Below, one piece after another: positions 61,506 through 64,000 of a DNA stretch of 64,000 bases (position 1 is its first letter; every line of letters starts with the position of its first letter). A model generated the notes under the pieces. It searched no databases. It saw nothing but the letters and a program-made list of their open reading frames with translations, and was not told the DNA's origin. Both the position numbers and the translations under genes were made by a program. Source of the DNA: Amoebidium appalachense (Eukaryota; Ichthyosporea); the NCBI GenBank assembly GCA_963693365.1, contig CAVNZM010000008.1, positions 8,060,001-8,124,000 of the forward strand, in the 5' to 3' direction.

Positions 61506-62237
61506 ATGAACGTTATTTTCGAGCAATATTCCGCCGAAGCGCGCACCCCCGGGCCCGTCACTGGGGATTCGGACACCCGCGAGTCACGCCCGCAGCGCCT
61601 TCGGCAGACCTGGGGGATGCCGGACTGCCCGTTGCTCAAGTTCCCTAGACATGCCTTTGCCGAGCGGCACCCCAATCTGGCACCCATTTTACCATGGGTG
61701 ACGGAGTACCCTATGCCCAACGGTCCCCGACGCATCCCAGCCGACCTACTGCCCTGGATCCCTTCCGAGGCCAACAAGCACGTGCTCGAGGAGATCGGGG
61801 TTACCATAGGGGCACTCTGCAGCCTCATCGATGCAATGCACAACGACTGCGCGTTCCAGCGTCGGCAGTTCCCCGGCGAAAACGGCGCCCCAGTGCCTGA
61901 ACCCGCGGAGCAGTTCTACCAACGACGCATTGCAGAACTCAAGGGTGCAATCGCCGATGTCGCTGTGTTCCTTTCCGACCGTGTGCACTACCAGTATCTC
62001 CGCGCCACAGAGGGTGCTGCCTTTGCCGAGCTGGCCCGCGCCCACATGGAGCGGGAGTATTACCCTGTTCTTTCTGAACACGCTGGGGCCGCGCAATGGG
62101 CGACGCAAGGAAGAAAGAGGCAGAGGTCAACCTCGCTACGCGGTACCGCCCGTGCGGGCACTGACCAAAATGACAACAAGATCGTGGTGAAGTCCAACAC
62201 CGGCGCCAGCAGTGGGTCTGGCGCCGGCCGCAACTAA
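61506..62237 (+). CDS. gag-like ORF of a tyrosine-recombinase element
   Basis: An uninterrupted ORF of 243 codons starts with ATG at 61506, about 124 bases after a TATA box. It is GC-rich in third positions, unlike the AT-rich DNA on its left. It has no zinc knuckle. The C-terminal third is basic (GRKRQRS) and then Gly/Ser-rich. I do not recognise a family from the sequence. The assignment as gag rests on position: one long ORF followed by a tyrosine recombinase, as in DIRS-like retrotransposons. It could instead be an unrelated host gene. Confidence 0.5.
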   Translation: MNVIFEQYSAEARTPGPVTGDSDTRESRPQRLRQTWGMPDCPLLKFPRHAFAERHPNLAPILPWVTEYPMPNGPRRIPADLLPWIPSEANKHVLEEIGVTIGALCSLIDAMHNDCAFQRRQFPGENGAPVPEPAEQFYQRRIAELKGAIADVAVFLSDRVHYQYLRATEGAAFAELARAHMEREYYPVLSEHAGAAQWATQGRKRQRSTSLRGTARAGTDQNDNKIVVKSNTGASSGSGAGRN

Positions 62238-62501
62238 GTTTGCGGTTTCCGGCCCCTGTCGCGTAGGCAGCGGGCCTTACAAGGGGGCGTCAAGGGTGGG
62301 TGTCCACCCCAATGTGTGCTAGTTGGGTATTCAACTTGTACCCGGGGCCGGCGTCTACCGGCCCCACCCCGGTGCCAGCTCCCGCCGAGCCGGCTCCGGG
62401 CCCCGCAAGTGGTGGCGACGTGCTTCCTCCCGCGCCTCAACCACCACCAGTGACATATACTAATCCGTCTCAGCAGATCAGCCTAAGTCTACGATCGAAA
62501 T

Positions 62502-62544
<43 letters not shown>

Positions 62545-63352
62545 GGCCCGGGTCCACAGATCATCAAGATCAAGTCCGGGGCCTCAAGATAGCTGTACAG
62601 CTGCGTGCATCATCTTGCCTCTGCCGGCGCAGGGCAGGACCACGTCAGCTGGGGCAGCCGACCAATAGAATTCTAATTAGTGTGTAGGATAGATCGTAGG
62701 AGGACTTAGGAATGTGATTGTTCGGGCAGAAGCCCTTTTGTAAGTATTGGCAAGGTTTGATAGTGTATGTTGCCAAACGTATTTATATATTTAGATGTAG
62801 AGGAAAGGGGGGAGGGAGGGGGGGGGGAGGATAGTATGAAATGTAGATTTAGACTCTGCGGTGCCACTAGGGGGAGGGTGAGGGGTGAGACATGGATAAA
62901 TATATTGGTTTGAGTAGATCGACTTAGCTCGTGCAGGCGCACGATAAAGTAGATCGGAATGTTTGGAATGTGGCATCGTAGGGGGGCCAGGTGATGATGA
63001 TCTTTGAGGGCACGGCCTTGATGGCCTCAGTTGTGACTTAGCCTCATTCCGTACGGATCTAAGTTTTGCCCGTCGGAGCCTGGTCTGAATAAACTTTACC
63101 GTTTTTCCGTACACGTTCGTTCCTTTTCGTGTGTGTACACTTAGTAGAGTGCCGTGTCTCTAGTACATACACAATAGGATACGACAACCAGTTCCCGCGG
63201 GCGTTCCCATCGGCGACCCTCCCTAGGAAGGGGGCCCAGCCCCCCTTCCCCTTGGGACCACACTGTCAGCCTGAGCCTCAAAGGCCCCCTTCCCCCGTGC
63301 AGCCGCCCCAGCAAGCTCCCCGGCCACCAGACCCCCCTGCCACCGTGGCCCA
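62238..63352 (+). other. spacer between gag-like and recombinase ORFs
   Basis: About 1.1 kb with a 41-base G run (62503-62543), stop codons in all frames, an AATAAA at 63087 and a Pro-rich frame at 63200-63380 that overlaps the recombinase start. It may be an intron, an untranslated region or the join of two elements. Confidence 0.45.
63087..63092 (+). terminator. AATAAA poly(A) signal
   Basis: GAATAAACTTTACC lies between the gag-like ORF and the recombinase ORF. If used, the first ORF would make its own transcript of about 1.7 kb that excludes the recombinase. Confidence 0.3.
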
Positions 63353-64000
63353 GTGTTTAGCGAGTGGCGTGCGGCGGTAATTTCGTCACTGCCTGGCAAC
63401 CTGCGGCCCACTGGCCAGCAGCTGCCAGTGGTGGAGCAGCTCCTCAGTGCAAACACGTGGCGCGCATATCCAGCCGACGTAACCCAGTACCTCACCTTTT
63501 GCGCCACCCACGAGTTTGCCAAAGCCTGGCCCCTTACCGAACGCGTAGGTTTGGCTTATGCGGCTCACCTGCTAGCACGCCCGTACCACCCCAGCACGTT
63601 AGACTGCAAGTTTGCCGCCCTGCGCCAGGTACACCTGCTGTGGCACATTCCCTATTTGGACCAGGCCATCCTTGCAACCATCAAGAAGTCCTACGGCAGG
63701 GCCCACCAGACCACCACCGCCACCCCGCCCGACCCAAAACGGTTTGACGTGTCCTGGGTCACCGGCCTGCTCATCGCACAGCTGGGCCGGCAGGACCCCG
63801 ACGGTGACCGTTGGCTAGCGGGGGTGCTGTTGAGCTACCTGTATGGCCTACGGTGGAGCACCGCTGCTGCAGTACAGGTGGGGCACCTGACCTGGGGGGA
63901 CCCCACCCCTACTCAGCCCGACGCCTCCACCTGACCTTTCGAACCATCAAGCAGGCAGCTGGCAAGCAGATTCGGCCCCCTGTGCGCCACCGCATGGTTC
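63353..64000 (+). CDS. tyrosine recombinase (DIRS-like or Crypton-like), partial
   Basis: The reading frame encodes a SAM-like core-binding domain (LLSANTWRAYPADVTQYLTF, then VGLAYAAHLLA) and the start of the catalytic domain with the first active Arg in LLSYLYGLRWSTAAAVQ. It stops at 63932-63934, but the next frame goes on with RRLHLTFRTIKQAAGKQI up to the window edge, which fits the following strands of the fold. One base missing from the six-G run at 63894-63899 would explain this. The true start is unclear: the frame is open upstream to about 63270 and another Pro-rich frame overlaps. The His-x-x-Arg and Tyr residues lie beyond the window. Confidence 0.7.

Overview
The window is nuclear DNA of a eukaryote. 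Genes are split into many short exons (43 to 679 nt) with GT-AG and some GC-AG introns, and the DNA between exons is saturated with poly(C)/poly(G), (CA)n/(TG)n and mixed C-run/A-run tracts. Hybrid histidine kinases, a secret-agent (SEC) type O-GlcNAc transferase and a tyrosine-recombinase element suggest an alga or other protist, or an early-diverging lineage, and argue against a vertebrate. I cannot name the species.

Layout. 1-2908: no gene seen, then CA repeats. 2909-11073 (+): nine exons of a hybrid histidine kinase that lacks its 5' exons and carries a 1-base frameshift in the receiver exon (HK1). 11074-15460: AT-richer DNA with no supported gene. 15461-17252 (-): a two-exon gene for a 297-aa basic coiled-coil, bZIP-like protein, with a TATA box near 17697. 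21650-41396 (-): a 25-exon O-GlcNAc transferase whose reconstructed exons keep phase throughout and give 1025 aa. A WD40-like exon and a single-orientation repeat family lie inside its introns. 46007-57876 (-): a 13-exon, 879-aa hybrid histidine kinase (HK2) with an N-terminal MEDS sensory domain, signalling helix, HisKA, HATPase and receiver. HK1 is an inverted partial copy of HK2, so OGT and the bZIP-like gene sit between two inverted arms of about 8 kb. 60423-61145: a non-autonomous hAT-like element with a perfect 8-bp target duplication. 61292-64000: a gag-like ORF with CCAAT and TATA signals, followed by a tyrosine recombinase ORF that runs towards the right edge, consistent with a DIRS-like element.

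Function. HK2 should sense a ligand or state through MEDS, autophosphorylate at His292 and pass the phosphate to Asp798 of its own receiver. OGT modifies Ser/Thr of nuclear and cytosolic proteins. Nothing in the sequence ties the two pathways together; the strongest link is structural: shared intron style and the inverted duplication around OGT.

All exon boundaries were worked out by hand from splice signals, phase and family similarity. Several coding frameshifts fall in C or G homopolymers and may be assembly errors.
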